Below are positions 1 to 7,354 of a stretch of 21,153 bases of DNA, one piece after another; position 1 is the stretch's first letter; every line of letters begins with the position of its first letter. Source of the stretch: a virus. The notes beneath the pieces were generated by a model, which was not told the DNA's origin, ran no database searches, and saw only the letters and a program-made list of their open reading frames with translations. Where the stretch lies: positions 17,480 through 38,632 of IMG/VR virus record IMGVR_UViG_3300000116_000062, one strand, 5' to 3'. The translations under genes and the position numbers were made by a program.

Positions 1-1266
1 ATACGAGCTCAAACATTAAAAGACTCTGGTAATAAACAAGCTTATGACGAGTTTATAAAAGCAGAAGGTCTGTATAGACAAAAGATGGAAGATTTTAATA
101 ATGATCAAATAAAACGATTATTGAATCTTCAAACAGTAAGTAATGATTTATATAAGCAAGGCGATAAAACTGCTTATAATGGTTTTGTAAGTTTTTTACG
201 AAACAACATAACTCCTCAAGCAGATGGTTCTTTTAAATCACCTAAATTTGTTGATGATATATTATTTGACCCAGAAAATACAGCAGGGCTGTTAGGATTA
301 AAAGGCGGTCTCCGTAACGCATACATGGATGAAGTGGTTGATACTGTAGGTGGAGTAATGAGACCCAAGTCTCCTAGAGCTCATGAAACTTTCATGTCTA
401 AAAATAATAATATTATTAAAAAGTTTTTCTCAGAAGATGAAATACAAGAGTTCACTAACGCAGAACAGTTTATCAACACGTTCAAACAAAGAGAACTTGG
501 TTTAACTAGGGCAAGAGATGCTATAGCTAAAAACACAAATCTATCAGACGTAGCAAAAAACTTTAAATCGCCAGAAGATTTATTCAATAATACTTGGAGC
601 CCTGGAAAAATCACAGCCACTAAAGAAGTGTTTGATGCTTTAACTAATAACGGTAGTCAAGATTTAGTGAATGCTTATAAGTCCTATATCTTTAAAGATT
701 TAGCACAGAAGACTCAGAAAAAAGGTGCTCTTAATCAAAATGTGTTTGATGGTGGTAAGCTAGATGAGTATGTAAACTTAAACAAAGATAATTTAGAAGT
801 CTGGTTTGGTAATAAATTTTCTAGTCAGCTTACAGACATAGCTAAAAAGCTAAAAGCTTTTGATGATCCTAGAGTATCTCGTGTACGAGAAGCTGACAAT
901 TTTATGTTAAATTCTTTAAATAGCTTAGCTCGTGCTTATGTAGGTTTATTTACAACTCCAGGTCGTGTGATGACAGCTGTCAAAAGTATTGTGTCAGGTA
1001 AAAAAGGCATTAAACAAATAGAACTGTTGAGTAACCCAGACATGATGTATGATGCTATCATGAAAGACCAATGGCAAAGAAATCCTGTAGTAAAAGGTTT
1101 AGTTAGGGAACTAGGTAGAATATACTATAGAGAAGACATAGCAGAAGAAGAAGCAACTACTGAAGTTACCCCAGAAGAAACAGTCAGGTTTGGTCCAGGG
1201 TTTCAAGCCCCCGAAGGTATGAACAGGGGTGGTGGTGTAAAACTAAAATACGGTTACGGAGATTAA
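1..1266 (+). CDS. Large helical virion protein, C-terminal part (5' end outside window)
   Basis: The reading frame is open from the first base, so the ATG at 85 is probably internal: the 28 codons before it continue the same Lys/Gln/Asp-rich helical style. About 421 residues are visible. The protein is mostly alpha-helical and charged, without signal peptide or recognisable enzyme motif. Near the C-terminus a less polar segment (LARAYVGLFTTPGRV, about residues 298-312 counted from the ATG at 85) resembles a segment I associate with very large internal virion or ejection proteins of marine phages. The tail is acidic, then ends in a glycine-rich M-N-R-G-G-G stretch that recurs in the next gene. 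The next gene starts one base after the stop, with GGAG six bases before its ATG. A virion or DNA-ejection role is inferred from length, composition and position; no catalytic function is visible. Confidence 0.6.
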   Translation: MRAQTLKDSGNKQAYDEFIKAEGLYRQKMEDFNNDQIKRLLNLQTVSNDLYKQGDKTAYNGFVSFLRNNITPQADGSFKSPKFVDDILFDPENTAGLLGLKGGLRNAYMDEVVDTVGGVMRPKSPRAHETFMSKNNNIIKKFFSEDEIQEFTNAEQFINTFKQRELGLTRARDAIAKNTNLSDVAKNFKSPEDLFNNTWSPGKITATKEVFDALTNNGSQDLVNAYKSYIFKDLAQKTQKKGALNQNVFDGGKLDEYVNLNKDNLEVWFGNKFSSQLTDIAKKLKAFDDPRVSRVREADNFMLNSLNSLARAYVGLFTTPGRVMTAVKSIVSGKKGIKQIELLSNPDMMYDAIMKDQWQRNPVVKGLVRELGRIYYREDIAEEEATTEVTPEETVRFGPGFQAPEGMNRGGGVKLKYGYGD

Positions 1267-1267
1267 T

Positions 1268-2338
1268 ATGGCACAAAAACCGAATGCAACTGATTTTTTA
1301 ACTAATCTATATAACAATAGAACTGCAGGGTTGTCTTCTTTAATTAATCCACAATCAACCCAGTCAACTGGGCAGTCTGATATGGACAAATTAAACGCTG
1401 CACAGTTTGATACTTTTAGATCATTTTTAAATACACCCCTCGATGAAACTTTATCTATTGACTTATCAGGGGAAGATTTAGGTATTGGTGGGGACGATAC
1501 AAGTGGTGGTTATTACGATGGTAGCCCTGTTGGGGAGTTTGAAAAAGTTGATTTAACAGACACTGATGAAACTGATGACGAAGCTGTTGACGAGGAAAAC
1601 TACGAAGACATTGGTAGCGGATACACCGATGATGAGATGGGTGTTAACATAGATGAACTTATAGAGAATATAACAGAAAAAGAAATTTTTGATTTAGTTT
1701 CAGGGGCATATGATGATTCACAAACTTATCAACTTAACGACCAAACTACGCAAGACTTACAAGATTTAGAGAACAATCTTATGATTGAAAACATGGGTAA
1801 CGAGTATGGAATAACAAGCTTGGGTGAAGATTATTCTAATGTAGTGCCTAGTTATTTAGATCTTTTTCAAGTAGAAGACGGTCTACCTGATTTAACAGAC
1901 ACTATGGGCACAACAAACGTAGATACTCAAGCTCTACTAGATTTAACCAAATTTGATCCGTTAAATATTGTAGATACACTGGGTACTCAAACTCCGAAAT
2001 TAACCAAATTTGATCCGTTAAATATTGTAGATACACTGGGTACTCAAACTCCGAAATTAACTACATTTGATCCGTTAAATATTGTAGATACACTAGGCAC
2101 TAATGCTGTAGGGACTACACCTACTCTAGATTTACCCGCACTTGTTGCACTTCAAGAAGCAATAGAAACAGGTGTTCCCATGGGAGCTGCCAGTACACCA
2201 TTAGATTTTGCTACACCTGTGTACGACACACTTGCATCAAGTATGCCTGCACTAACCCTTAAGAACAACTCACCAAACAGAATGCTTCGGGTTGATATGA
2301 ATAGGGGTGGGATAGCAACACTAAAAAGACTATACTAA
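1268..2338 (+). CDS. Acidic, repeat-bearing putative virion protein
   Basis: A 356-residue protein of unknown family. The N-terminal third is Asn/Thr/Ser-rich. Residues about 80-150 are strongly acidic (many D-D, D-E and E-E pairs). Residues 226-282 hold three tandem copies of a 19-residue unit (L-T-x-F-D-P-L-N-I-V-D-T-L-G-T...). The end is M-N-R-G-G-I-A-T-L-K, matching the M-N-R-G-G tail of the preceding gene. GGAG at 1258-1261 supports the start. The pairing with the upstream virion gene and the shared tail suggest a virion or assembly protein; the acidic composition would also fit a scaffold-like or DNA-mimic role, but nothing decides this. The 3' end overlaps the convergent helicase gene by nine bases. 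Confidence 0.65.
   Translation: MAQKPNATDFLTNLYNNRTAGLSSLINPQSTQSTGQSDMDKLNAAQFDTFRSFLNTPLDETLSIDLSGEDLGIGGDDTSGGYYDGSPVGEFEKVDLTDTDETDDEAVDEENYEDIGSGYTDDEMGVNIDELIENITEKEIFDLVSGAYDDSQTYQLNDQTTQDLQDLENNLMIENMGNEYGITSLGEDYSNVVPSYLDLFQVEDGLPDLTDTMGTTNVDTQALLDLTKFDPLNIVDTLGTQTPKLTKFDPLNIVDTLGTQTPKLTTFDPLNIVDTLGTNAVGTTPTLDLPALVALQEAIETGVPMGAASTPLDFATPVYDTLASSMPALTLKNNSPNRMLRVDMNRGGIATLKRLY
1943..2113 (+). repeat. Three tandem 57-bp in-frame coding repeats
   Basis: Units lie at 1943-1999, 2000-2056 and 2057-2113. The first two are identical base for base. The third is nearly identical for about its first 45 bases and then diverges. Each unit encodes 19 residues, so copy number can change without a frameshift. 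The identity at synonymous positions indicates a recent duplication. Confidence 0.95.
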
Positions 2339-3772
2339 CCAGTCTTTCCACTTTTCTTCACCAAGCACAGTTTGAGCAATGTTTTGTTTTTGACGTAAAG
2401 CTTTAACAATTTTTTCATCAACTGTACGTTCACAAACAATATCTATGTAAGTAACTTTATTTGTTTGACCTATCCGATGAGCACGGTCTTCAGACTGTAG
2501 TCGTTTTTCTAAGTCGTAATTATTACTGTAATAAATAACTGTGTTTGCTGCAGTAAGTGTAATCCCGTACCCACCTGTTTGAGTATTGCCTACAAAAAAT
2601 CTTAATGGGCTATCGGGGTTTTGAAATTGATCAATAACTTCTACCCTACGTTCTTGGTTCACGTCTCCGTAATAACTACCAACAGATTGTTCTCCGTAGA
2701 CCTTGGTCAACTCAGCTTGTATCTTTTGTATATCGTGTCTATAGTTTGCCCAGATAATTACTTTGCCGTCTGTCTCTTCCAGTATTTCCATAAGTTCAGG
2801 TAATCTTTGACTAGGTAATTCAGTGAGTCCTCCACCGTCAAGTCCTACAAAACCACAAGAGACTTGATGAAGCCTAATAATTTGTGTAATCAAATGGGTA
2901 ATAGTTACTGTGCCTGTGCCTAAAGAAGCTTTAGCTTGCTTCTGTAAATCTTTATAAACCCGTTTTTGTTCATCACTCATTTGAATAATTCTTTTCAAGT
3001 ACACTTTATCAGGTAAGTCTAAACAGTCCTTTTTCAGTACTCGACAGCTAAATTTAAGGAGTCCCTCGTTCAGTTCTGTCAAGTTCTTGTAGCCTAGTAC
3101 CTGTTTGAACGTCCTACCGTTCGCTGATTTTTCTATTAAATTAGCATATCTTGCTCTAAATGAAAAATAACTACTGAACCCTAATAAACTAGGATCTAAA
3201 AAATATGCTTGACTATATAAATCTAATGGGCTTTTAGTTACAGGACTTCCTGTCAATATTCTTTTGTAATATGCATACTTACCTAAACGAACTGCGTTTA
3301 TAGTTCTTTTAGCTTTATGGTTTTTTATAGTTGTACTTTCGTCAACTATAAACATAGCTTTTCTTTTAAATAAAAAGTCGGTAACAAACTGAGTACCTTT
3401 TTTAGTGCTCAATGCCTCTATGTTCATTATCAATATATTTAACCTATCTGGTTCTTCTGATAACGTAGCTAGTAACTTTTTATTCTTTTGTGTGTTAGCG
3501 TTAGACCACTTAACTGAATGATAGTTAATCTCATCGGGTACGTGGTTCGGTATCTCTTTACTGTACCATGTATCGTAGACACCTTTCGGTGCTAGTATTA
3601 ATACACCGTTTATTTTTTCTTGTCTGTATAGATGTACAAAATTATCTATAGCTACTTTTGATTTACCGCACCCCATCTCCATAAACAAGGCAAACTCTTC
3701 TCTATCATGAGAAGATTCTAATGCATCTAATTGGTGTTGGTACGGTTTAGTTTTAAATAAAAACTCTGTCAT
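2330..3772 (-). CDS. SNF2-like superfamily 2 helicase / translocase
   Basis: A 480-residue DEAD/DEAH-type SNF2-family ATPase. Visible motifs: Q-motif-like YQHQLDAL (11-18), Walker A M-G-C-G-K-S (33-38), DEST box (144-147) in the DEAH position, T-G-S-P motif III (174-177), helicase C-terminal motif V around G-G-Y-G-I-T-L-T (400-407), and the SNF2 signature Q-S-E-D-R-A-H-R-I-G-Q (426-436). It covers little more than the two RecA lobes, the usual size for phage SNF2 proteins, with no accessory DNA-binding domain visible. These enzymes translocate on double-stranded DNA; in phages roles in replication, recombination or protein displacement are proposed. It is the only clear minus-strand gene here. 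It ends convergently inside the last nine bases of the virion gene and begins at the divergent region before the replication genes, so it needs its own promoter. Confidence 0.92.
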   Translation of the reverse strand: MTEFLFKTKPYQHQLDALESSHDREEFALFMEMGCGKSKVAIDNFVHLYRQEKINGVLILAPKGVYDTWYSKEIPNHVPDEINYHSVKWSNANTQKNKKLLATLSEEPDRLNILIMNIEALSTKKGTQFVTDFLFKRKAMFIVDESTTIKNHKAKRTINAVRLGKYAYYKRILTGSPVTKSPLDLYSQAYFLDPSLLGFSSYFSFRARYANLIEKSANGRTFKQVLGYKNLTELNEGLLKFSCRVLKKDCLDLPDKVYLKRIIQMSDEQKRVYKDLQKQAKASLGTGTVTITHLITQIIRLHQVSCGFVGLDGGGLTELPSQRLPELMEILEETDGKVIIWANYRHDIQKIQAELTKVYGEQSVGSYYGDVNQERRVEVIDQFQNPDSPLRFFVGNTQTGGYGITLTAANTVIYYSNNYDLEKRLQSEDRAHRIGQTNKVTYIDIVCERTVDEKIVKALRQKQNIAQTVLGEEKWKDWLV

Positions 3773-4131
3773 GTTTCTCGTTTCTTATATAGCCTTCCCG
3801 TAGTATGGTATATATCTTATAAAAAATAAATACACGTTTTACCATTATTGCTTAAATACTTTCAATACCCCCTCAATAGCTTTTTCAATAGCTTTCAAAT
3901 CCTCAGCGTTTATAAGCTTTTTAGGATAGGAGGTATTAGCTTATTAGCAAATATAATAATTTTAAGGCATACGTCGTATATAAAATTTAAATTACTACTA
4001 TAATAATAGGGTAGTAGTAGGTAGTGGCGGTGATGCCTATAAGTTTTTTAACACACCGTCAACCTGTTCCTTTACCTTTAAGTTTATAAGGGTTAAAATC
4101 GATTAGGTATTAAGAAATAAGAAACAAGAAT
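3773..4131. promoter_or_regulatory. Divergent intergenic region between SNF2 helicase and replication operon
   Basis: These 359 bases separate the minus-strand helicase from the + strand replication genes, so promoters must fire both ways. Visible elements: a TATAAT at 3999-4004 with no good -35 box; an imperfect 7-bp inverted repeat, GGCGGTG at 4026-4032 with CACCGTC at 4054-4060 (one G-U); a T-rich GTTCCTTTAC at 4066-4075 that recurs at 18255-18264; and TAAGGGTTAA at 4087-4096 that recurs at 20818-20827. Direct repeats TATTAGC (3934-3940, 3942-3948) and TCAATAGCTTT (3873-3883, 3885-3895) are also present. No complete gene is visible, only an unstarted minus-strand frame at 3845-3940. Confidence 0.55.
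3845..3940 (-). pseudogene. Possible remnant of a small minus-strand gene (no start codon)
   Basis: An open frame of 31 codons plus stop, bounded upstream by a stop at 3941-3943. It has no ATG or GTG; the only TTG lies mid-frame. The predicted peptide reads like real protein: a Lys/Glu-rich amphipathic helix containing A-I-E-K-A-I-E-G and ending V-F-K-Q. It lies about 70 bases upstream of the SNF2 start on the same strand. It may be the 3' end of a decayed gene, or chance. Confidence 0.25.
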
Positions 4132-4446
4132 ATGAATCAACCTACAGTCTACGTCGCTCAAAAACCTGACGAAAAGAAAAACATAGTTTCCGCCAGTAAG
4201 TATGGAGACTTTAAGTTTATCTTACCAGAAAAAACTAACCTTATGTGGGATACAGAAACTGCTGTATCAACTATCAAAAAAGAGTTACGTTATTTTAATG
4301 ACAGAGACCACCTATTACTAATAGGTGACCCAGCAGTTATAGGTATCTGTACTGCTGTAGCTGCAGATTATAATCAAGGTCGTGTTAAATTTCTTAAATG
4401 GGACAATCGTGAATATACATATTATCCAGTGGAGGTAGAAATATGA
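4132..4446 (+). CDS. Hypothetical protein, first gene of replication operon
   Basis: A 104-residue protein of unknown function. It begins with M-N-Q-P-T-V-Y-V-A-Q, has a charged central part, then a hydrophobic stretch L-L-L-I-G-D-P-A-V-I-G-I-C-T-A-V-A-A-D-Y (about 61-80) and an aromatic, charged end with F-L-K-W-D-N-R. The alternation suggests a small alpha/beta fold. No signal peptide or metal site is evident. Its ribosome site is weak (purine-rich AAGAAACAAGA). It leads an operon of ATGA overlaps with the coiled-coil protein and SSB-like candidate before the primase, so a role in early replication is likely by position only. Confidence 0.7.
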   Translation: MNQPTVYVAQKPDEKKNIVSASKYGDFKFILPEKTNLMWDTETAVSTIKKELRYFNDRDHLLLIGDPAVIGICTAVAADYNQGRVKFLKWDNREYTYYPVEVEI

Positions 4447-4991
4447 GCATAATAGATAGAATGGAAAATGAAACTCAACCTGATGTAAAGGCTGAGGACT
4501 TAGGAAACATAAGTGACTTAGGTAGACAACTAGCAGAGCTAGAAGAAAAAATACAAATAGAAGAAGAACATTTAAAGAACCTGAAAACTGAGTTTCGTAA
4601 AATTAGCGAGGATACCTTGCCTAATAAACTACGAGAGTTAGGAGTCAGTGAATTTAAACTAGCAGATGGTACGAGTATGTCAGTACAGTCGTATTATTCT
4701 GCGAGGATTACCCCCGATAACCGTGAAGCATGCTTTCATTGGCTTGAGAATAACGGTCTAGGGGATATAATCAAAAATACAGTATCAGCTAACTTCGGTA
4801 GAGGTGAAGATGATGCTGCTAAAAATCTCATGGCTACCCTTGAAGGGGATGGGCACGACCTAACTCAAAAGAAGTGGGTAGAGCCTATGACTCTAAAAGC
4901 GGTAGTCAAAGAGCAGGTGGAAAAAGGGAACGACCTACCCTTAGAAACCTTTAATGTTTATGTAGGTCAAAAAATAAAGGTAAAAAAATGA
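4443..4991 (+). CDS. Coiled-coil replication-operon protein, function unknown
   Basis: A 182-residue protein starting at an ATGA overlap with the previous gene, with GGAGG at 4431-4435 as ribosome site. Residues about 25-56 form a clear coiled coil (L-x-E-L-E-E-K-I ... E-E-E-H-L-K-N-L-K). The rest is a mixed domain with a K-L-R-E-L-G segment and a conserved-looking T-P-D-N-R-E-A-C-F-H-W-L-E segment (about 90-102). I do not recognise a named family, but small proteins of this shape often sit next to single-strand-binding or annealing proteins in phage replication operons. It overlaps the next gene by four bases, implying coupled translation. Confidence 0.7.
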   Translation: MSIIDRMENETQPDVKAEDLGNISDLGRQLAELEEKIQIEEEHLKNLKTEFRKISEDTLPNKLRELGVSEFKLADGTSMSVQSYYSARITPDNREACFHWLENNGLGDIIKNTVSANFGRGEDDAAKNLMATLEGDGHDLTQKKWVEPMTLKAVVKEQVEKGNDLPLETFNVYVGQKIKVKK

Positions 4992-5788
4992 CAGATAAAA
5001 ATGAAAAAGTAACTGAAGAAAAAGTAACTGAGAAAACTGAAATAGCGGAGAAGAAAACAACAGCTCTTACCACTGCTTCGGCTTTTGAGGAAGACGCAGG
5101 TGGGGGCTTAGAAAACCTTACAGCTGATGATCTTACTATACCTCGTTTAAAAATACTTCAAGCGTTAAGCCCAGAAGTAAATAAAAGAGACGGTAAGTAT
5201 ATAGACGGTGCTGCTGCAGGTGATATTATTAATACAGTAACGAGTGAACTCTATACAGAGGAAACTGGTTGTGTAGTAATCCCTGTGACATATAAACGTA
5301 TGTTTCTAGAATGGCAACCACGTGAAAACGGTGGTGGTTTAATTCAACAACACACTGACCCTCAAATTCTTTCTAAAACTACGAAAGATAAAACTGGTTC
5401 AGACGTGCTTGAAAACGGTAACTACATACAAACGTCGGCTACTCATTACGTTTTGACGGTAAGTGGTGACTCTTATCAGCAAGTAATGATTCCTATGGCT
5501 GGTACGCAGTTGAAAAAGTCTAGGACTTGGAACTCTGTGATGGCCAGTTTGAAAGTAAAATCTAGTGAAGGCAGGGTATTTACCCCACCATCATTCAGTC
5601 ATAAGTATAAACTAACGACTGTAGCAGAATCCAATGACCGTGGTACATGGTTCGGTTGGAGCATAGAAAACCTTGGAGTATTAGAAGAAGCAGAAATGCA
5701 TTTATATGATGCAGCTAAAAGCTTTGCTGGTAGTATCAGCTTTGAAAATAGTTTTGGTTCTACTGATTCATCAGAAGCTCCATTTTAA
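4988..5788 (+). CDS. Putative single-stranded DNA-binding-like protein
   Basis: A 266-residue protein. The first 40 residues are Lys/Glu/Thr-rich and probably disordered. A folded core follows from about residue 45 (L-T-I-P-R-L-K-I-L-Q) with beta-rich stretches such as C-V-V-I-P-V-T-Y-K-R-M-F-L-E-W (95-109) and Y-V-L-T-V-S-G-D. The C-terminus is Ser/Glu-rich and ends S-S-E-A-P-F, recalling the acidic tip ending in P-F with which bacterial and phage SSB proteins recruit partners. Position just before primase and helicase fits an SSB. A classical OB-fold pattern cannot be confirmed by eye, so the call rests on tail, context and beta-rich character. A strong GC hairpin follows the stop. Confidence 0.5.
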   Translation: MTDKNEKVTEEKVTEKTEIAEKKTTALTTASAFEEDAGGGLENLTADDLTIPRLKILQALSPEVNKRDGKYIDGAAAGDIINTVTSELYTEETGCVVIPVTYKRMFLEWQPRENGGGLIQQHTDPQILSKTTKDKTGSDVLENGNYIQTSATHYVLTVSGDSYQQVMIPMAGTQLKKSRTWNSVMASLKVKSSEGRVFTPPSFSHKYKLTTVAESNDRGTWFGWSIENLGVLEEAEMHLYDAAKSFAGSISFENSFGSTDSSEAPF

Positions 5789-5802
5789 TCATAGGGTAAC
5801 TT

Positions 5803-5825
5803 GGGTGGGGGTTCGCCCCCCACCT
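5803..5825 (+). terminator. Very stable GC hairpin between SSB-like gene and primase
   Basis: GGTGGGGG at 5804-5811 pairs with CCCCCACC at 5817-5824 (8 bp, a ninth G-U possible), leaving a T-T-C-G-C loop. The stem is nearly all G-C in an otherwise AT-rich genome. No T-run follows, so it is not a classic intrinsic terminator. It could be an attenuator, mRNA 3'-end protector or processing site that lowers expression of the downstream primase. Confidence 0.65.
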
Positions 5826-5842
5826 CAATCGGAGTGTGACCG

Positions 5843-7354
5843 TTGGAGATAGCAGAAAAATTAAATCAGATCTTTCACGGCTCTAGTAGAGCTCACGGCA
5901 CTTTTACTGTAGAAAATAATATAATAGGACAAAAGACTCAAGGAAAAGCAAAGACTATCAAAACCGTAGGTGCTAGTATTAAGCACTGGCAAGACCATTT
6001 AGAAGGCAAGCAAGGTTTAGGTATTATACCCATTGATGAAGATAATTTAGTAAAATGGGGAGCGATAGATATCGACATATATTCTCTTAATTTAGAGAAG
6101 TTAGTTAATAAGATAGAAGAATTTAAATTACCTTTAGTAGTTTGTAGAAGCAAGAGCGGTGGTGCTCATGTGTATTGTTTCTTAAAAGAAAAAGCCCCCG
6201 CTGCAGATATGCAAGATAAGCTAAGAGAAATAGCTGCAGGATTAGGGTACGGTGGTGTTGAAATATTTCCTAAGCAAAGGGAAGTTTTAGTTGACCGTGG
6301 TGATATAGGAAGTTGGTTAAATATGCCTTATTTTGAAGGCGATGAGTCAATGCGATATGCGTTTGACCCAAAGGCGCAAGCCTTATCATTAATCAATTTT
6401 ATAAGTTTTATAGAACAAAGACTTATCTCTCATGAAGAGTTAGTTGAATTAGAAGTACCCGTATTAAATGATATAAAAGATGGTCCCCCTTGTTTACAAG
6501 TATTACTAAAGCAAGGTTTCCCTGAAGGTACAAGGAATAATGGATTGTTTAACGTGGGTGTTTATCTTAAAAAGTCAAGCCCAGAAAACTGGGAGCTTGA
6601 GATAGAGGAATATAATCGTAAGTACGTGCATCCTCCTCTACCCGCTCAAGAAGTTTTGACTTTGATAAGCACATTAAAGAAAAAAGAGTATAACTATAAG
6701 TGTAATGATGAACCAATCAAATCATATTGTAATGTGGCTAAGTGTCGTGGTTGTAAGTACGGTGTCGGTGGCGGTAATAACACACCAACCTTTTCTAGTC
6801 TTTCTAAACTTGATACCAAACCACCTTTATGGTTCTTATCTATAAATGATATGCGGTTAGAACTTAATACTGAACAGTTACAGAATCAATTAAAGTTTCA
6901 AAGAGCTTGTATGGAAATATTAAATATGATGCCTGCTCGTATGAATGATAGAGCGTGGCAGACTTTAATACAGACGTTGATGGATAGCGGTATGGAAGTT
7001 ATAGAAGTAAGTGATGACGTAACTATAGAAGGTCAGTTTATGGAACTGTTAGAATCATTCTGTACAGATATGGCTCAAGCTAATACTAGGGATGAATTAT
7101 TATTAGGAAAGCCATGGACTGAGGACGGTAAAACCTACTTTAGAATCAAAGACTTAAAAGACTACTTAGCTAAGCACAGGTTTACAGATATGGAGACTAA
7201 TCGTATAGCCTCTAAGTTGCGTGACTTAAAGGCTAAACATAAGTTCTGGAATATCAAAGGTAGAGGTACAAATGTTTGGTACATTGATGAGTTTAGTTAT
7301 AGTGACGCTGAAGATCTATTAGATCCTCAGAAGTTTGACGAGAGTGAACTATAA
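5843..7354 (+). CDS. AEP-type primase-polymerase with PriCT-like and Zn-binding region
   Basis: A 503-residue archaeo-eukaryotic primase superfamily protein. The catalytic pair is D76 and D78 in A-I-D-I-D-I-Y; the S-x-S-G-G-A-H motif is at 103-109 (H109), and the fold continues through G-Y-G-G-V-E-I-F-P-K (135-144). A PriCT-like helical part follows at about 225-285 (P-E-G-T-R-N-N-G-L-F-N). C287, C296, C301 and C304 could bind zinc. The C-terminal third is helical and probably winged-helix (A-S-K-L-R-D-L-K). It would make primers for PolA. The start is TTG, with GGAG at 5831-5834; a TGA six bases upstream in frame leaves no earlier start. The weak start after a strong hairpin suggests low expression. 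A TAATG junction couples it to the helicase. Confidence 0.82.
   Translation: MEIAEKLNQIFHGSSRAHGTFTVENNIIGQKTQGKAKTIKTVGASIKHWQDHLEGKQGLGIIPIDEDNLVKWGAIDIDIYSLNLEKLVNKIEEFKLPLVVCRSKSGGAHVYCFLKEKAPAADMQDKLREIAAGLGYGGVEIFPKQREVLVDRGDIGSWLNMPYFEGDESMRYAFDPKAQALSLINFISFIEQRLISHEELVELEVPVLNDIKDGPPCLQVLLKQGFPEGTRNNGLFNVGVYLKKSSPENWELEIEEYNRKYVHPPLPAQEVLTLISTLKKKEYNYKCNDEPIKSYCNVAKCRGCKYGVGGGNNTPTFSSLSKLDTKPPLWFLSINDMRLELNTEQLQNQLKFQRACMEILNMMPARMNDRAWQTLIQTLMDSGMEVIEVSDDVTIEGQFMELLESFCTDMAQANTRDELLLGKPWTEDGKTYFRIKDLKDYLAKHRFTDMETNRIASKLRDLKAKHKFWNIKGRGTNVWYIDEFSYSDAEDLLDPQKFDESEL

Noticed and set aside
1943-2113. Tandem repeats as a CRISPR-like array
   Set aside because: Units abut without spacers, are in frame and encode protein.
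3928-3933. Perfect AGGAGG in the divergent region
   Set aside because: No start codon follows at usable distance on this strand, so it does not mark a gene.
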